NCBI RefSeq assembly: GCF_017794765.1
Contig: NZ_CP051236.1
Coordinates: 927,307 to 991,306, forward strand
Length of the DNA: 64,000 bases
Origin: Nitratireductor sp.
Lineage (GTDB): Bacteria > Pseudomonadota > Alphaproteobacteria > Rhizobiales > Rhizobiaceae
Reading direction: 5' to 3'
Shown here: positions 18,241-27,533 of the stretch, piece after piece
Numbering within the stretch: position 1 is the stretch's first letter
Layout of the letters: each line of letters opens with the position of its first letter
Notes under the pieces: generated by a model
The model's database searches: none
Told to the model about the DNA's origin: nothing
What the model saw: the letters and a program-made list of their open reading frames with translations, nothing else
Translations under genes and position numbers: made by a program

Positions 18241-18654
18241 ATGAACAAGAACAAGAAAAAACCGAATCCGATCGATATTCATGTTGGAGGTCGGATCAGA
18301 CTAAGAAGAAACATGCTTGGCATGAGCCAGGAAAAACTTGGCGAAAGCCTGGGCATAACTTTCCAGCAAATTCAGAAATACGAGAAGGGTACGAATCGCG
18401 TCGGTGCGAGCCGGCTGCAGGCAATCGCGTCGGTTCTCAGTGCTCCGGTGTCGTTCTTTTTTGAAGGAGCGCCAGGCGAGGAAAGCGAGGCCGGAAGGGG
18501 GATGGCGGAGGACGGTGCGGACTTTGTCGTCGATTTTCTCAACAGCAGTGAAGGTGTTCAGTTGAACAGGGCGTTTGCAAAGATTTCTGATCCGAAGGTG
18601 CGTCGCCGCATCATCGATCTGGTTAAGGTACTGGCCGTCGAAAACCAGGACTGA
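18241..18654 (+). CDS. XRE-family transcriptional regulator (PraR/PhrR-like)
   Basis: DNA-binding protein of 137 residues with one helix-turn-helix domain (about residues 13-70: IRLRRNMLGMSQEKLGESL and GITFQQIQKYEKGTNRVG) and a C-terminal region that likely mediates oligomerisation. The frame is open up to 18133, but ATG 18241 with GAGGGA at 18231-18236 gives a protein starting MNKNKKKPNPIDIHVGGRIR, the form expected for this family. From memory, rhizobial homologues in the same lnt-metK position are PraR/PhrR, which repress quorum-sensing and surface-attachment genes or respond to acid; whether it regulates the Tad locus here is untested. Confidence 0.88.
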   Translation: MNKNKKKPNPIDIHVGGRIRLRRNMLGMSQEKLGESLGITFQQIQKYEKGTNRVGASRLQAIASVLSAPVSFFFEGAPGEESEAGRGMAEDGADFVVDFLNSSEGVQLNRAFAKISDPKVRRRIIDLVKVLAVENQD

Positions 18655-18701
18655 GGGTTTGCCCACATAACGCTGAAAGCACTCCAGGAGCGCTGCTGAA
18701 C

Positions 18702-18733
18702 AACAGGGAACGGGTAAATCCGTTCCCTGTTTT
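18702..18733 (+). terminator. Rho-independent terminator after the XRE regulator
   Basis: Perfect 12-bp stem AACAGGGAACGG / CCGTTCCCTGTT with loop GTAAAT, ending in TTTT. It separates the regulator from metK, so metK needs its own promoter. Confidence 0.93.
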
Positions 18734-18755
18734 GCTTTGTGCTGCAACCGTTGTG

Positions 18756-18785
18756 CTTGACCTGACGCATCGAGCTTGGCTAACA
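18756..18785 (+). promoter_or_regulatory. Candidate metK promoter
   Basis: CTTGAC (18756-18761) and CTAACA (18780-18785) are 18 nt apart and lie just after the upstream terminator. This resembles the rhizobial housekeeping pattern CTTGAC-N17-CTATAT. The -10 is imperfect. Confidence 0.45.
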
Positions 18786-18838
18786 GGGAGGCGCCTGTTG
18801 CCGACAGATTGATCGGCTTCTTCTCAGAGGGGATACCC

Positions 18839-20119
18839 GTGGCGCGCAAGAACTATCTCTTTACAAGTGAATCCGTTTCCGAAGGCCATCCCGACAAGGT
18901 CTGTGATCGCATCTCCGATGAGATTGTCGATCTGGTCTACCGGGAAGCCAAGAAATCCGGCATGGACCCATGGAAGGTCCGTGTCGCCTGCGAAACGCTG
19001 GCCACGACCAACCGCGTCGTGATCGCCGGCGAGGTGCGCGTTCCCGAGACGCTGCTCAAACGTGACAGGAAAACCGGCGAGATCGCAAAGGATTCGCAGG
19101 GCAATCCGCTCATCAATCCGTCGCGCTTCCGCTCGGCCGCGCGCCGGGCCATCCGCGCCATTGGCTATGAACAGGACGGCTTTCACTGGAAGACGGCGAA
19201 GATCGACGTGCTCCTGCACGGCCAGTCGCCGGACATTGGCCAGGGCGTCGATAACGCCGCCGACCGTCAGGGCGAAGAAGGCGCTGGCGATCAGGGCATC
19301 ATGTTCGGCTATGCCTGCCGTGAGACACCGGACCTTATGCCGGCGCCCATCTACTACTCGCACAAAATCCTTCAGCTTCTGGCTGATGCCCGCAAGTCCG
19401 GGGAAGGCGACGCCGCAAAGCTTGGCCCCGATGCCAAGGCGCAGGTCACCGTGCGCTACGTCGACGGTGAGCCCTCCGAGGTCACCGAAATCGTTCTGTC
19501 CACCCAGCATCTGGATGCGTCGTGGAACAGCGCCAAGGTACGTCAGGTTGTCGAGCCCTATATTCACGAAGCGCTGTCTTCCGGTGGTATCAAGGTTGCA
19601 GAAAACTGCAACTGGTACATCAATCCGACAGGAAAATTCGTCATCGGCGGGCCCGATGGGGATGCGGGTCTGACTGGCCGCAAGATCATCGTCGACACCT
19701 ATGGTGGCGCAGCCCCTCATGGTGGCGGTGCTTTCTCCGGAAAGGACACAACCAAGGTGGACCGGTCGGCAGCTTATGCCGCGCGTTATCTTGCCAAGAA
19801 CGTGGTCGCGGCCAGTCTCGCCGAGCGTTGCACGATCCAGCTTTCCTACGCTATCGGCGTAGCGCAGCCACTGTCGGTCTATGTGGATCTGCACGGCACG
19901 GGTCGTGTCTCGGAGGAAGAGGTCGAGATTGCCATTCGTGAGGTGATGGATCTGTCACCGACCGGCATTCGTCGCCATCTGGATCTCAATCGCCCCATCT
20001 ACGCCAAGACAGCTGCCTACGGTCACTTCGGTCGGAAGGCCAGCCGCGATGGTTCGTTTTCCTGGGAGCGCACCGATCTGGTGAAAACCCTCAAGCAGGC
20101 AGTCGCAAAAGCCGCGTGA
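18839..20119 (+). CDS. metK: S-adenosylmethionine synthetase
   Basis: Makes SAM from methionine and ATP in the cytosol. The protein has [20 protein letters not shown] at the N-terminus, [12 protein letters not shown] (ATP loop) and [19 protein letters not shown]. The GTG start at 18839 gives 426 residues beginning VARKNYLF and has AGAGGGG at 18826-18832; a longer TTG-started frame from 18776 overlaps the candidate promoter and lacks homology. The length exceeds E. coli MetK (384) but fits the longer rhizobial type. The stop codon is in the loop of the terminator. SAM made here feeds MiaB, TrmB and other methylases in the window. Confidence 0.96.
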   Translation: MARKNYLFTSESVSEGHPDKVCDRISDEIVDLVYREAKKSGMDPWKVRVACETLATTNRVVIAGEVRVPETLLKRDRKTGEIAKDSQGNPLINPSRFRSAARRAIRAIGYEQDGFHWKTAKIDVLLHGQSPDIGQGVDNAADRQGEEGAGDQGIMFGYACRETPDLMPAPIYYSHKILQLLADARKSGEGDAAKLGPDAKAQVTVRYVDGEPSEVTEIVLSTQHLDASWNSAKVRQVVEPYIHEALSSGGIKVAENCNWYINPTGKFVIGGPDGDAGLTGRKIIVDTYGGAAPHGGGAFSGKDTTKVDRSAAYAARYLAKNVVAASLAERCTIQLSYAIGVAQPLSVYVDLHGTGRVSEEEVEIAIREVMDLSPTGIRRHLDLNRPIYAKTAAYGHFGRKASRDGSFSWERTDLVKTLKQAVAKAA

Positions 20120-20130
20120 CGCGGCTTTTT
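20109..20130 (+). terminator. metK terminator overlapping the stop codon
   Basis: Stem AAGCCGCG / CGCGGCTT, with the metK stop TGA as the whole loop, then TTT. trmB starts 20 nt downstream, so read-through or a promoter inside is needed for trmB. Confidence 0.8.
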
Positions 20131-20150
20131 ATCAGTACCGGAACGTCCCT

Positions 20151-20852
20151 ATGGCTGAAGAACGGCGCAAACGGGCTACCGAAGCCTTCTTCGGCCGTCG
20201 ACATGGCAAGCGTCTGCGTCCAAAACAGGACGCGGCGCTTAGCGCTCTTCTCGATCACTCGCTGATAAAGCTCAATGTCGCTTCACCGGATCCTGCTACC
20301 TTGTTTTCCAAACCGGTCGAGCAGGTCAGGCTCGAGATCGGCTTTGGCGGGGGCGAACATCTGCTCAAAGAACTCACGCGCTTCCCGTGCACGGGTTTTA
20401 TCGGGGTTGAGCCTTTCGTTAATGGCATGGCCAAACTTGCCTCCGCGGTAGACGAGGAGGGCGGTGTTCCAGCGAATCTAAGAGTGTACAACGATGATGC
20501 GACGGTGCTTCTGGACTGGCTTCCCGAAGCCTCCATTGCCGGAATAGATTTGTTTTACCCCGATCCCTGGCCCAAGAAAAAACACTGGAAACGACGCTTC
20601 GTGAACCGTGTAAATCTGGACCGGTTCGCCCGGGTGTTGAAACCGGGCGCGCGCTTCCGCTTCGCGTCAGACATCGACACCTATGTCGACTGGACACTGC
20701 AGCATTGCGAGGCGCATCCTGCATTCTGCTGGCAGGCAGAAAGTGCGGACGACTGGCGCCTGGCCTATGACGGCTGGCCTGGTACACGGTATGAGGCAAA
20801 GGCTATCCGCGAAGGCCGGACACCCGCCTATCTGACATTTCTACGGGTCTGA
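20151..20852 (+). CDS. trmB: tRNA (guanine(46)-N7)-methyltransferase
   Basis: SAM-dependent enzyme that makes m7G46 in the variable loop of tRNA. At 233 residues it has the SAM motif [10 protein letters not shown] (about residues 62-71), [12 protein letters not shown], and the family signature [17 protein letters not shown] (about 137-153). The C-terminal [16 protein letters not shown] is also typical. It follows metK, its cofactor source, separated by the metK terminator. Confidence 0.96.
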   Translation: MAEERRKRATEAFFGRRHGKRLRPKQDAALSALLDHSLIKLNVASPDPATLFSKPVEQVRLEIGFGGGEHLLKELTRFPCTGFIGVEPFVNGMAKLASAVDEEGGVPANLRVYNDDATVLLDWLPEASIAGIDLFYPDPWPKKKHWKRRFVNRVNLDRFARVLKPGARFRFASDIDTYVDWTLQHCEAHPAFCWQAESADDWRLAYDGWPGTRYEAKAIREGRTPAYLTFLRV

Positions 20853-20860
20853 GCGGGGAT

Positions 20861-21025
20861 TTACCGGCCGCTCATTCCATAAAACCGCTCGGGATCGATA
20901 CCCAGCCGACGCAGATCGGCATCTTTCGCCCGACGGCGATTGCGCACTGCAGCAGAAACAGCCACAGCGCTTTCGATCACGCCGAAAAACTCTCCGATTC
21001 CTGAGATGAACTTGCGGGTAGACAT
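20861..21025 (-). CDS. Conserved-looking 54-residue basic protein of unknown function
   Basis: Small protein starting MSTRKFISGIGEFFGVIES and ending RRLGIDPERFYGMSGR. It contains an amphipathic/hydrophobic stretch (about residues 6-26) followed by a basic segment RNRRRAKDADLRRLGI that recalls the DUF1127-type small proteins of alphaproteobacteria without matching their RTRRELxxL core exactly. AAAGGT lies 6 nt before the ATG, which favours 21025 over the ATG at 21055. It is alone on the minus strand between trmB and rimP. I do not recognise a function. Confidence 0.65.
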   Translation of the reverse strand: MSTRKFISGIGEFFGVIESAVAVSAAVRNRRRAKDADLRRLGIDPERFYGMSGR

Positions 21026-21175
21026 CGAGTTACCTTTCATTGTGCAATGCAGCACAATCTACCGTAGCCCTCGGTTCCACAGAAGCGCCGTTCCAACAGG
21101 GCTGCTATGCATTTGTGCGTTGCATCATCACTCGAACCAAAAGCCTGCATAAGCTCCAGCTTCAGAACCTCAGCT

Positions 21176-21204
21176 CTTGAAAAGAAATGCCATCTCGGCT
21201 ATAT
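21176..21204 (+). promoter_or_regulatory. Strong sigma-70-type promoter of the rimP-nusA-infB operon
   Basis: CTTGAA (21176-21181), 17-nt spacer, CTATAT (21199-21204). This is one base from the rhizobial consensus CTTGAC-N17-CTATAT. Expected transcription start is near 21211, giving an 80-nt leader before rimP. Confidence 0.7.
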
Positions 21205-21233
21205 CCGGCTCAAATTCTTGGTCGCTACGACGG

Positions 21234-21264
21234 AGAGTGGGTCCAGCCGGTCCCGCTCTTTTTT
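21234..21264 (+). terminator. Terminator-shaped hairpin in the rimP leader (candidate attenuator)
   Basis: AGAGTGGG-TCC pairs with GG-T-CCCGCTCT (one G-U pair, one T-T mismatch) around loop AGCC, followed by TTTTTT (21259-21264). It lies 30 nt after the candidate -10 and 26 nt before the rimP ATG. Confidence 0.72.
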
Positions 21265-21290
21265 GTTAGATGCGGCCGTCCGGAGGTTGG

Positions 21291-21980
21291 ATGACGGCAG
21301 TTTCAGAAGACAGGAAGGGCGATGATCGCCTGATCCGCGAGAGCGGAATCGAGGCGCGTGTCGCTGCGATTATCATTCCTGTTCTGGGTGCAATCGGGTA
21401 TCGCCTTGTGCGCGTTCGCATGACTGCGCAGGACGGCGCCACCTTGCAGATTATGGCTGAACGAACCGATGGCAGCATGACTGTCGAGGATTGCGAGGAA
21501 GTCAGCAGAGCGCTGTCGCCCGTTCTTGATGTCGAAGACCCGATCGACACGGCTTACCAACTCGAGATTTCCTCACCCGGTATTGACCGCCCGCTGGTGC
21601 GAAAGGCGGATTTTGCTGCTGCACAGGGGCATCTGGTCAAGATCGAGACTGCGGTTCTGCTGGACGGGCGCAAGCGCTTTCGCGGTTATGTGGTCGAAAG
21701 TGACGAAGCGACTGTCACGATCGAGCCGGAAACGGTCGAGGAAGAAGGGGACGAGGATGTCCTCTTTGGAATCCCCTTCGAGGCGATTGCCGAGGCGCGG
21801 CTTGTCCTGACGGACGAGCTGGTGCGCGACGCCCTGAAGCAGGAAAAGGAAGAGCGCCGCGAGCGCAATCGCAATCGCCGCCCTTCCGCATCGGAAAGGG
21901 CCGCTCAGCGGTCCGCCAAACAAAACGCAACTGAGCCGGCCGGGAACGAAGAACCCGGATCCCACGCCGAAGGAGAGTGA
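21291..21980 (+). CDS. rimP: Ribosome maturation factor RimP
   Basis: Assembly factor that binds the 30S subunit. The 229-residue protein starts [17 protein letters not shown] at 21282-21286 selects ATG 21291 over the ATG at 21270. The N-terminal RimP domain contains [20 protein letters not shown] and [14 protein letters not shown], then [12 protein letters not shown] (about residues 93-104); the C-terminal SH3-like domain is at about 105-175. The tail is Arg/Gln-rich and longer than in E. coli (150 aa), a usual alphaproteobacterial trait. nusA starts 1 nt after its stop, so they are one operon. Confidence 0.95.
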   Translation: MTAVSEDRKGDDRLIRESGIEARVAAIIIPVLGAIGYRLVRVRMTAQDGATLQIMAERTDGSMTVEDCEEVSRALSPVLDVEDPIDTAYQLEISSPGIDRPLVRKADFAAAQGHLVKIETAVLLDGRKRFRGYVVESDEATVTIEPETVEEEGDEDVLFGIPFEAIAEARLVLTDELVRDALKQEKEERRERNRNRRPSASERAAQRSAKQNATEPAGNEEPGSHAEGE

Positions 21981-21981
21981 C

Positions 21982-23637
21982 ATGGCAGTCAGTGCGAACA
22001 GGCTGGAGCTTCTCCAGATCGCCGACGCGGTGGCCCGCGAGAAGTCCATCGACAAGCAGATCGTCATCGCCGCCATGGCCGACGCCATTCAGAAGGCCGC
22101 GCGGTCGCGTTACGGTCAGGAGACCAATATCCGCGCCGACATCAACCCGCAGACGGGTGAGATGAAGCTTCAGCGCTTGATGGAGGTTGTCGAAAACGTC
22201 GAGGAGCCGGCACGCGAAATTTCCGTCAAGGATGCACGCACGCGCAACCCCGACGCCCAGCCCGGCGATTTCCTTGCCGAGCAGCTTCCCCCCATGGATT
22301 TTGGGCGCATCGCTGCCCAGTCCGCAAAACAGGTTATCGTTCAGAAAGTGCGCGAGGCCGAGCGCGACCGTCAGTATGACGAATACAAGGACCGCATCGG
22401 CGAGATCGTCAACGGCACGGTCAAGCGCGTCGAATACGGCAATGTCATCGTCGATCTGGGGCGCGGCGAGGCGATCATCCGCCGCGACGAACTGATCCCC
22501 CGCGAGATCTTCAAATATGGCGACCGCGTCCGCGCCTATGTCTATGATGTGCGTCGTGAGCAGCGTGGTCCGCAGATTTTCCTTTCCCGCACGCACCCGC
22601 AGTTCATGGCGAAGCTCTTCACCATGGAAGTGCCGGAGATTTATGACGGTATCATCGAGATCCGTTCGGTGGCCCGCGATCCGGGCTCCCGTGCGAAGAT
22701 TGCGGTCATCAGCCACGATTCCTCGATTGATCCGGTCGGCGCCTGTGTCGGCATGCGTGGTAGCCGCGTTCAGGCGGTTGTCGGCGAGCTTCAGGGCGAA
22801 AAGATCGACATCATTCCGTGGAACGAGAACGCCGCTTCCTTCATCGTCAATGCGCTGCAGCCGGCTGAAGTCGCCAAGGTGGTGCTGGATGAGGACGCAG
22901 AGCGTATTGAGGTTGTGGTTCCGGACGACCAGCTTTCGCTGGCCATTGGCCGCCGCGGTCAAAACGTGCGTCTTGCCTCGCAGCTTACTGGCTGGGACAT
23001 CGATATCCTGACCGAGGAAGAAGAATCGAGCCGCCGTCAGAAGGAATTCACCGAGCGTTCCTCCCTGTTCATGGAAGCACTGAACGTCGACGAGATGGTG
23101 GGGCAGGTCCTGGCTTCCGAGGGCTTCACCAGTGTCGAGGAAGTCGCCTATGTGGAATCTGGCGAGATCGCGTCGATCGACGGCTTCGATGAGGAAACCG
23201 CCGAAGAGATTCAGACACGCGCCCGTGAATATCTCGAACGCATCGAGTCTGAGTTCGACGCAAAGCGTCAGGAACTTGGCGTCGAGGATGAACTGCGTGA
23301 AGTGCCCGGCATGACCACTGCCATGATGGTGGCTGTCGGGGAGGACGGCGTGAAGACCATCGAGGATTTCGCCGGTTATGCGGTGGACGATCTCGTCGGT
23401 TGGAAAGAGCGGAAGGATGGCGAGACGACGTTCGAGCCGGGGGTTCTTTCCAAGTTTGACGTGTCGCGTGCCGAAGCCGAGCAGATGGTTGTGGCCGCGC
23501 GTCTCAAGATGGGCTGGATAACTGAAGAAGACCTCGCTGCCGAAGCTGAAGCCGAAGAGGCTGCCGAGGGTGAGGACAGCGCGGACGTTGCCGAGGGGGC
23601 GCAGGCCTCCGAGGCTGCAGAAGGCGCGGAAGCCTGA
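21982..23637 (+). CDS. nusA: Transcription termination/antitermination factor NusA
   Basis: RNA polymerase-associated factor controlling pausing, termination and rRNA antitermination. The 551 residues comprise the N-terminal polymerase-binding domain (about 1-125), S1 domain (about 133-200, GTVKRVEYGNVIVDLGRGEA), two KH domains (about 230-345, with GMRGSRVQAVVGEL and LAIGRRGQNVRLASQLTGWD), and two helix-hairpin acidic repeats (about 365-500). The C-terminus is very acidic (EAEAEEAAEGEDSADVAEG). In E. coli NusA helps regulate its own operon through leader terminators; a similar leader is present here upstream of rimP. Confidence 0.97.
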   Translation: MAVSANRLELLQIADAVAREKSIDKQIVIAAMADAIQKAARSRYGQETNIRADINPQTGEMKLQRLMEVVENVEEPAREISVKDARTRNPDAQPGDFLAEQLPPMDFGRIAAQSAKQVIVQKVREAERDRQYDEYKDRIGEIVNGTVKRVEYGNVIVDLGRGEAIIRRDELIPREIFKYGDRVRAYVYDVRREQRGPQIFLSRTHPQFMAKLFTMEVPEIYDGIIEIRSVARDPGSRAKIAVISHDSSIDPVGACVGMRGSRVQAVVGELQGEKIDIIPWNENAASFIVNALQPAEVAKVVLDEDAERIEVVVPDDQLSLAIGRRGQNVRLASQLTGWDIDILTEEEESSRRQKEFTERSSLFMEALNVDEMVGQVLASEGFTSVEEVAYVESGEIASIDGFDEETAEEIQTRAREYLERIESEFDAKRQELGVEDELREVPGMTTAMMVAVGEDGVKTIEDFAGYAVDDLVGWKERKDGETTFEPGVLSKFDVSRAEAEQMVVAARLKMGWITEEDLAAEAEAEEAAEGEDSADVAEGAQASEAAEGAEA

Positions 23638-23647
23638 TATGGGCGTT

Positions 23648-23694
23648 GTCGAGCGCTTGGCTGTCGTCCCTGTGACGCCTGTGGTGCGCTCGAC
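23648..23694 (+). other. Inverted repeat in the nusA-ylxR spacer
   Basis: GTCGAGCGC (23648-23656) is a perfect 9-bp inverse of GCGCTCGAC (23686-23694) with a 29-nt loop; a second small stem CCGCA / TGCGG follows at 23709-23722. No T-run follows the large stem, so it is not a canonical terminator. It could be an RNA processing site in the operon mRNA. Confidence 0.4.
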
Positions 23695-23764
23695 GGTCCT
23701 TGTTTCGCCGCATCCGTGCGGAGCTGCGTGATGGCATGCGGCAGCAGGATGCTCTGGAGTTGTT

Positions 23765-24409
23765 GTGGACGATATGAACGATCGCACATGCATTGTCTCG
23801 CGCAAGGCGCGGCCCGCGGAGGACCTGATCCGGTTCGTCGCGGGACCGGACGGCATGGTCGTACCCGATCTGAAGCGGAAACTCCCCGGGCGCGGTTGCT
23901 GGGTCACGGCTGACCGGGTCCATGTCGACAGGGCTGCGGAGAAAAACCTCTTCGCCCGCGCCCTGAAAACATCGGTCACGCCACCTGACAATCTGGGCGG
24001 ACTGGTCGATGATTTGCTTTCAAAAGCCGCTCTGGGCGCTCTTGGGCTTGCGCGAAAGGCCGGAGCCGTGGCATTGGGTGCTGCGAAGGTCGAGGCATCG
24101 GTGCGCAGCGGCAAGGCCTATGGTGTGCTGCACGCTCGTGAAGCCTCGCAGGACGGGGTGCGCAAGATCACGGCCGCTCGTCATGCAGTGGCCCATCTGG
24201 GCGGACCAGCTATCCCGGCATACAAACTCTTTTCCGAAGAAGAAATGAGTTTGGCATTGGGGGCGACAAATGTGATACATGCTGCCGTGTTCGGGCGGGA
24301 CGCGGGCAAGGCGGCGCTGAAACGCGTTAGTGCGCTCGAAGCTTTTCGAGGCGAATGCGCGGACAAACCGGCAGCGGTTGCAATGGGCACCGCAGAGGAT
24401 GTGGAATGA
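23765..24409 (+). CDS. YlxR-L7Ae-like fusion RNA-binding protein
   Basis: 214-residue protein combining an N-terminal YlxR (DUF448) domain (about residues 5-80: [19 protein letters not shown], then [11 protein letters not shown]) with a C-terminal L7Ae/YlxQ-like domain (about 90-185: [22 protein letters not shown]). Both parts are RNA-binding folds found as separate genes between nusA and infB in Bacillus. GTG 23765 has GGAG at 23756-23759; the ATG at 23774 is the alternative. The stop overlaps the infB start (ATGA). The role in translation or in transcription control is not established. Confidence 0.9.
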   Translation: MDDMNDRTCIVSRKARPAEDLIRFVAGPDGMVVPDLKRKLPGRGCWVTADRVHVDRAAEKNLFARALKTSVTPPDNLGGLVDDLLSKAALGALGLARKAGAVALGAAKVEASVRSGKAYGVLHAREASQDGVRKITAARHAVAHLGGPAIPAYKLFSEEEMSLALGATNVIHAAVFGRDAGKAALKRVSALEAFRGECADKPAAVAMGTAEDVE

Positions 24410-26991
24410 CGGATACGAAAACCGGTGACGACAAGACGCTGAGCGTCGAAACGAAGAAGACGCTGACGCTGAAGCGGCCCTCCGTTGAGCAGGGCACCGT
24501 GCGGCAGAACTTCTCGCATGGACGCTCCAAGTCTGTCGTTGTCGAAACGAAGAAGCGCAAGTTCTCGCGGCCCGATGAGCGCCCTGAGACGACACCTGCG
24601 CCTGCGCCGGCCCCCGCAGCGGCGAAGCCGAAACCTGCAGCGCCTCAGCCCGCGCCGCAGCGTCAGCGCGAACGTCCGCGCCCGGCGTCGGGCGGCAATC
24701 GATCTGGTGTGGTCCTCAATGCGCTCTCCAAGGACGAGATTGAGGCACGCCGCCGCGCATTACAGGATTCCAAGGTGCGCGAGGCGGAAGAACGCAAGCG
24801 CGCTGAAGAAGAGGCAAAGCGCCGCGCAGAGGAAGAAGCGCGCCGCGAGCGCGAGCGTGAAGAATCCGCTCGCCGCCAGGCCGAGGAAGAAGCGCGCCTG
24901 AAAGCGGAAGCCGAAGCTCGCCGCCAGGCGGAAGAAGAGGCACGTCGCCGCACACCGGCACCGGCTGAAATCAAACCGGAACCCGAAGTGGATGTGGACG
25001 ATGAGGGACGCTCGAAGAGCAAGGGTGCGCCGGTCAAGCGCGCCGCTCCCAAGGCCGAGGTTCCGCGCCCGGCAGCCAAGCCTCGTGGAGATGAACAGCG
25101 TCGCCGCGGCAAGCTGACCCTCAATCGCGCACTTTCCGACGATGGCGAGACGCGCGGGCGTTCGCTGTCTTCGATGCGCCGTCGTCAGGAGAAGTTCAAG
25201 CGTGCGCAGCACCAGGAACCGCGTGAGAAGATCTCCCGTGAAGTGGTGCTTCCTGAAACGATCACCATTCAGGAACTCGCTCAACGCATGACCGAGCGCG
25301 CCGTGGACGTGATCAAGTTTTTCATGAAGCAGGGCCAGATGCTGAAGCCCGGCGACGTGATCGATGCGGATACAGCCGAACTGGTGGCCGAGGAATTCGG
25401 TCACACCGTCAAGCGCGTTGCTGAATCCGACGTCGAAGATGGCCTCTTCAATGTTGAGGACAAGGCGGAGGATCTGAAGTCGCGTCCGCCTGTCGTCACG
25501 ATCATGGGTCATGTCGATCACGGCAAGACTTCGCTGCTCGATGCCATTCGCCAGGCAAATGTGGTCTCTGGCGAAGCCGGTGGCATCACACAGCATATCG
25601 GTGCTTACCAGGTCGAGCAGGGTGGCCAGACAATCACCTTCATCGATACCCCTGGTCACGCTGCCTTCACGGCCATGCGTGCACGCGGCGCTGAAGCGAC
25701 CGACATTGCCATTCTCGTTGTCGCAGCTGATGACAGCGTGATGCCGCAGACCATCGAGTCCATCAACCACGCCAAGGCGGCGGGTGTTCCGATCATTGTC
25801 GCGATCAACAAGGTCGACAAGCCGGAAGCCGACCCGAGCAAGGTTCGCACCGAACTCCTTCAGCATGAAGTGTTCGTTGAATCCATGGGCGGTGAGGTGC
25901 TCGACGTCGAGGTTTCCGCCGTCAAGGGAACCAATCTCGACAAGCTTCTGGACGCGATCCTGCTGCAAGCCGAGGTGCTGGAGCTCAAAGCCAACCCGGA
26001 CCGTTCTGCAGAAGGCGTCGTCATCGAGGCCAAGCTCGACCGCGGCCGCGGTTCGGTTGCCACGGTTCTGGTGCAGGCTGGTACGCTTCGCACCGGCGAC
26101 ATCATCGTGGCCGGCAATGAATGGGGCCGTGTTCGCGCGCTCGTGAATGATCGCGGCGACCAGTTGAAGGAGGCTCCGCCCTCCATGCCTGTCGAGATTC
26201 TCGGTCTTCAGGGCACCCCGCTGGCCGGCGACCGTATCGCGGTTGTCGAAAGTGAGGCGCGTGCTCGCGAGATTTCCGAGTACCGTCAGCGGTTGGCCCG
26301 GGAGAAATCCGTTGCTCGCCAGGCGGGTCAGCGTGGCTCGCTCGAGCAGATGATGTCGCAGCTCCAGGATTCAGGCCTGAAGGAGTTCCCGCTCATCGTG
26401 AAGGGCGACGTACAGGGGTCGATCGAGGCCATTGCCGGTGCTCTGGACAAGCTGGGTACCGACGAGGTCCGCGCGCGGATTGTCCATTCCGGCGCTGGCG
26501 CGATCACGGAGAGCGACGTTTCGCTCGCCGAGACTTCCGAGGCGGCGATCATCGGCTTCAACGTGCGTGCCAACAAGCAGGCCCGTGATGCGGCCGAGGC
26601 TGCCGGCATCGAGATCCGCTACTACAACATCATCTACGATCTCGTGGATGACATTAAAGCGGCCATGTCGGGCCTCCTTTCGCCGGAACGCCGCGAGACT
26701 TTCCTCGGCAACGCCGAAATTCTCGAGGTCTTCAACGTATCCAAGGTCGGCAAGGTCGCCGGCTGCCGGGTCACCGAGGGCAAGGTCGAGCGTGGTGCCG
26801 GTGTGCGCCTCATTCGCGATAGCGTGGTGATCCACGAAGGTAAGCTGAAGACGCTCAAGCGCTTCAAGGACGAAGTGTCCGAAGTGCCGGCCGGTCAGGA
26901 ATGTGGTATGGCGTTCGAGAACTACGAAGACATTCGCCCCGGCGATGTCATCGAGGCCTATCGCGTCGAAATGGTCACACGCACGCTTTAG
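24406..26991 (+). CDS. infB: Translation initiation factor IF-2
   Basis: GTPase that brings initiator fMet-tRNA to the 30S subunit. The 861-residue protein begins [19 protein letters not shown], with an alphaproteobacterial N-terminal extension containing a low-complexity Ala/Glu/Arg coiled coil (about residues 105-185). The IF2_N domain is at about 285-335. The G domain has G1 GHVDHGKTS (about 367-375), G3 DTPGH and G4 NKVD. Domains II, III and C2 complete the protein. The frame is open to 24355, but ATG 24406 overlapping the ylxR stop is the natural start. Confidence 0.97.
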   Translation: MTDTKTGDDKTLSVETKKTLTLKRPSVEQGTVRQNFSHGRSKSVVVETKKRKFSRPDERPETTPAPAPAPAAAKPKPAAPQPAPQRQRERPRPASGGNRSGVVLNALSKDEIEARRRALQDSKVREAEERKRAEEEAKRRAEEEARREREREESARRQAEEEARLKAEAEARRQAEEEARRRTPAPAEIKPEPEVDVDDEGRSKSKGAPVKRAAPKAEVPRPAAKPRGDEQRRRGKLTLNRALSDDGETRGRSLSSMRRRQEKFKRAQHQEPREKISREVVLPETITIQELAQRMTERAVDVIKFFMKQGQMLKPGDVIDADTAELVAEEFGHTVKRVAESDVEDGLFNVEDKAEDLKSRPPVVTIMGHVDHGKTSLLDAIRQANVVSGEAGGITQHIGAYQVEQGGQTITFIDTPGHAAFTAMRARGAEATDIAILVVAADDSVMPQTIESINHAKAAGVPIIVAINKVDKPEADPSKVRTELLQHEVFVESMGGEVLDVEVSAVKGTNLDKLLDAILLQAEVLELKANPDRSAEGVVIEAKLDRGRGSVATVLVQAGTLRTGDIIVAGNEWGRVRALVNDRGDQLKEAPPSMPVEILGLQGTPLAGDRIAVVESEARAREISEYRQRLAREKSVARQAGQRGSLEQMMSQLQDSGLKEFPLIVKGDVQGSIEAIAGALDKLGTDEVRARIVHSGAGAITESDVSLAETSEAAIIGFNVRANKQARDAAEAAGIEIRYYNIIYDLVDDIKAAMSGLLSPERRETFLGNAEILEVFNVSKVGKVAGCRVTEGKVERGAGVRLIRDSVVIHEGKLKTLKRFKDEVSEVPAGQECGMAFENYEDIRPGDVIEAYRVEMVTRTL

Positions 26992-27012
26992 TGCACGCAC
27001 GTCCTGGTTTCA

Positions 27013-27041
27013 CGGGATGGGGCATCACATGCCTCATCCCG
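27013..27041 (+). other. 13-bp hairpin between infB and rbfA
   Basis: Thirteen consecutive pairs (one G-T) enclose the triloop CAC (27026-27028); arms 27013-27025 and 27029-27041. It begins 21 nt after the infB stop. There is no T-run after it, so it may protect or direct processing of the operon mRNA instead of ending it. Confidence 0.5.
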
Positions 27042-27128
27042 CATACCGGCGCCAGACGCTCCAATTTCCTTGATTTGCCGATATCCGCGATGCGGATACA
27101 ATAGGGTTTTCCCGCAAGAAGGTGCTTC

Positions 27129-27533
27129 ATGCCGTCTTCCGCCCCCTCTCAGCGCCAGCTTCGCGTCGGCGAGCAGGTGCGTCATGCAATTGCGCAGGCT
27201 CTCCAGCGCGGCGATGTGAGTGACGATGCGCTCGCAAACACCGTTGTGTCGGTGTCCGAAGTGCGAATGTCACCGGATCTGAAGATCGCAACCGCCTATG
27301 TCTCGCCACTCGGTGCCGCCGATAAGGAGGCAGTTGCTGCGGCGCTCAACCGTCATGCGCGTTTCATCCGCGGGCGGATCACGCCTGCTCTGCGTCAGAT
27401 GAAGTACATGCCGGAACTGCGCTTCCGGGTGGACGACAGTTTTGAGAATTTCAACAAGATCGACCGACTCCTGAAATCTCCGGAAGTTGCCCGGGACCTG
27501 ATGGATGACGATCAGAACGAAGGTGATGATTGA
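27129..27533 (+). CDS. rbfA: 30S ribosome-binding factor RbfA
   Basis: Cold-shock and assembly factor that binds the 5' helix of 16S rRNA. The 134 residues start [20 protein letters not shown] and contain [20 protein letters not shown] and the family segment [19 protein letters not shown]. Its KH-like fold is predicted for residues about 10-115, with an acidic tail. The stop overlaps the truB start (TGATG). Confidence 0.95.
   Translation: MPSSAPSQRQLRVGEQVRHAIAQALQRGDVSDDALANTVVSVSEVRMSPDLKIATAYVSPLGAADKEAVAAALNRHARFIRGRITPALRQMKYMPELRFRVDDSFENFNKIDRLLKSPEVARDLMDDDQNEGDD

Noticed and set aside
18655-18838. Possible SAM riboswitch upstream of metK
   Set aside because: The region has a terminator belonging to the upstream gene and a candidate promoter; I could not fit SAM-II, SAM-V or SAM/SAH conserved segments. 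A covariance search would settle it.
21715-24114. 799-residue minus-strand ORF over rimP-nusA-ylxR
   Set aside because: Long antisense open frames are common in GC-rich coding DNA; the plus-strand genes are certain.
24700-24960. Tandem repeat in the start of infB
   Set aside because: The Glu/Ala/Arg-rich repeats are the usual alphaproteobacterial IF-2 N-terminal coiled coil, not a separate repeat element.
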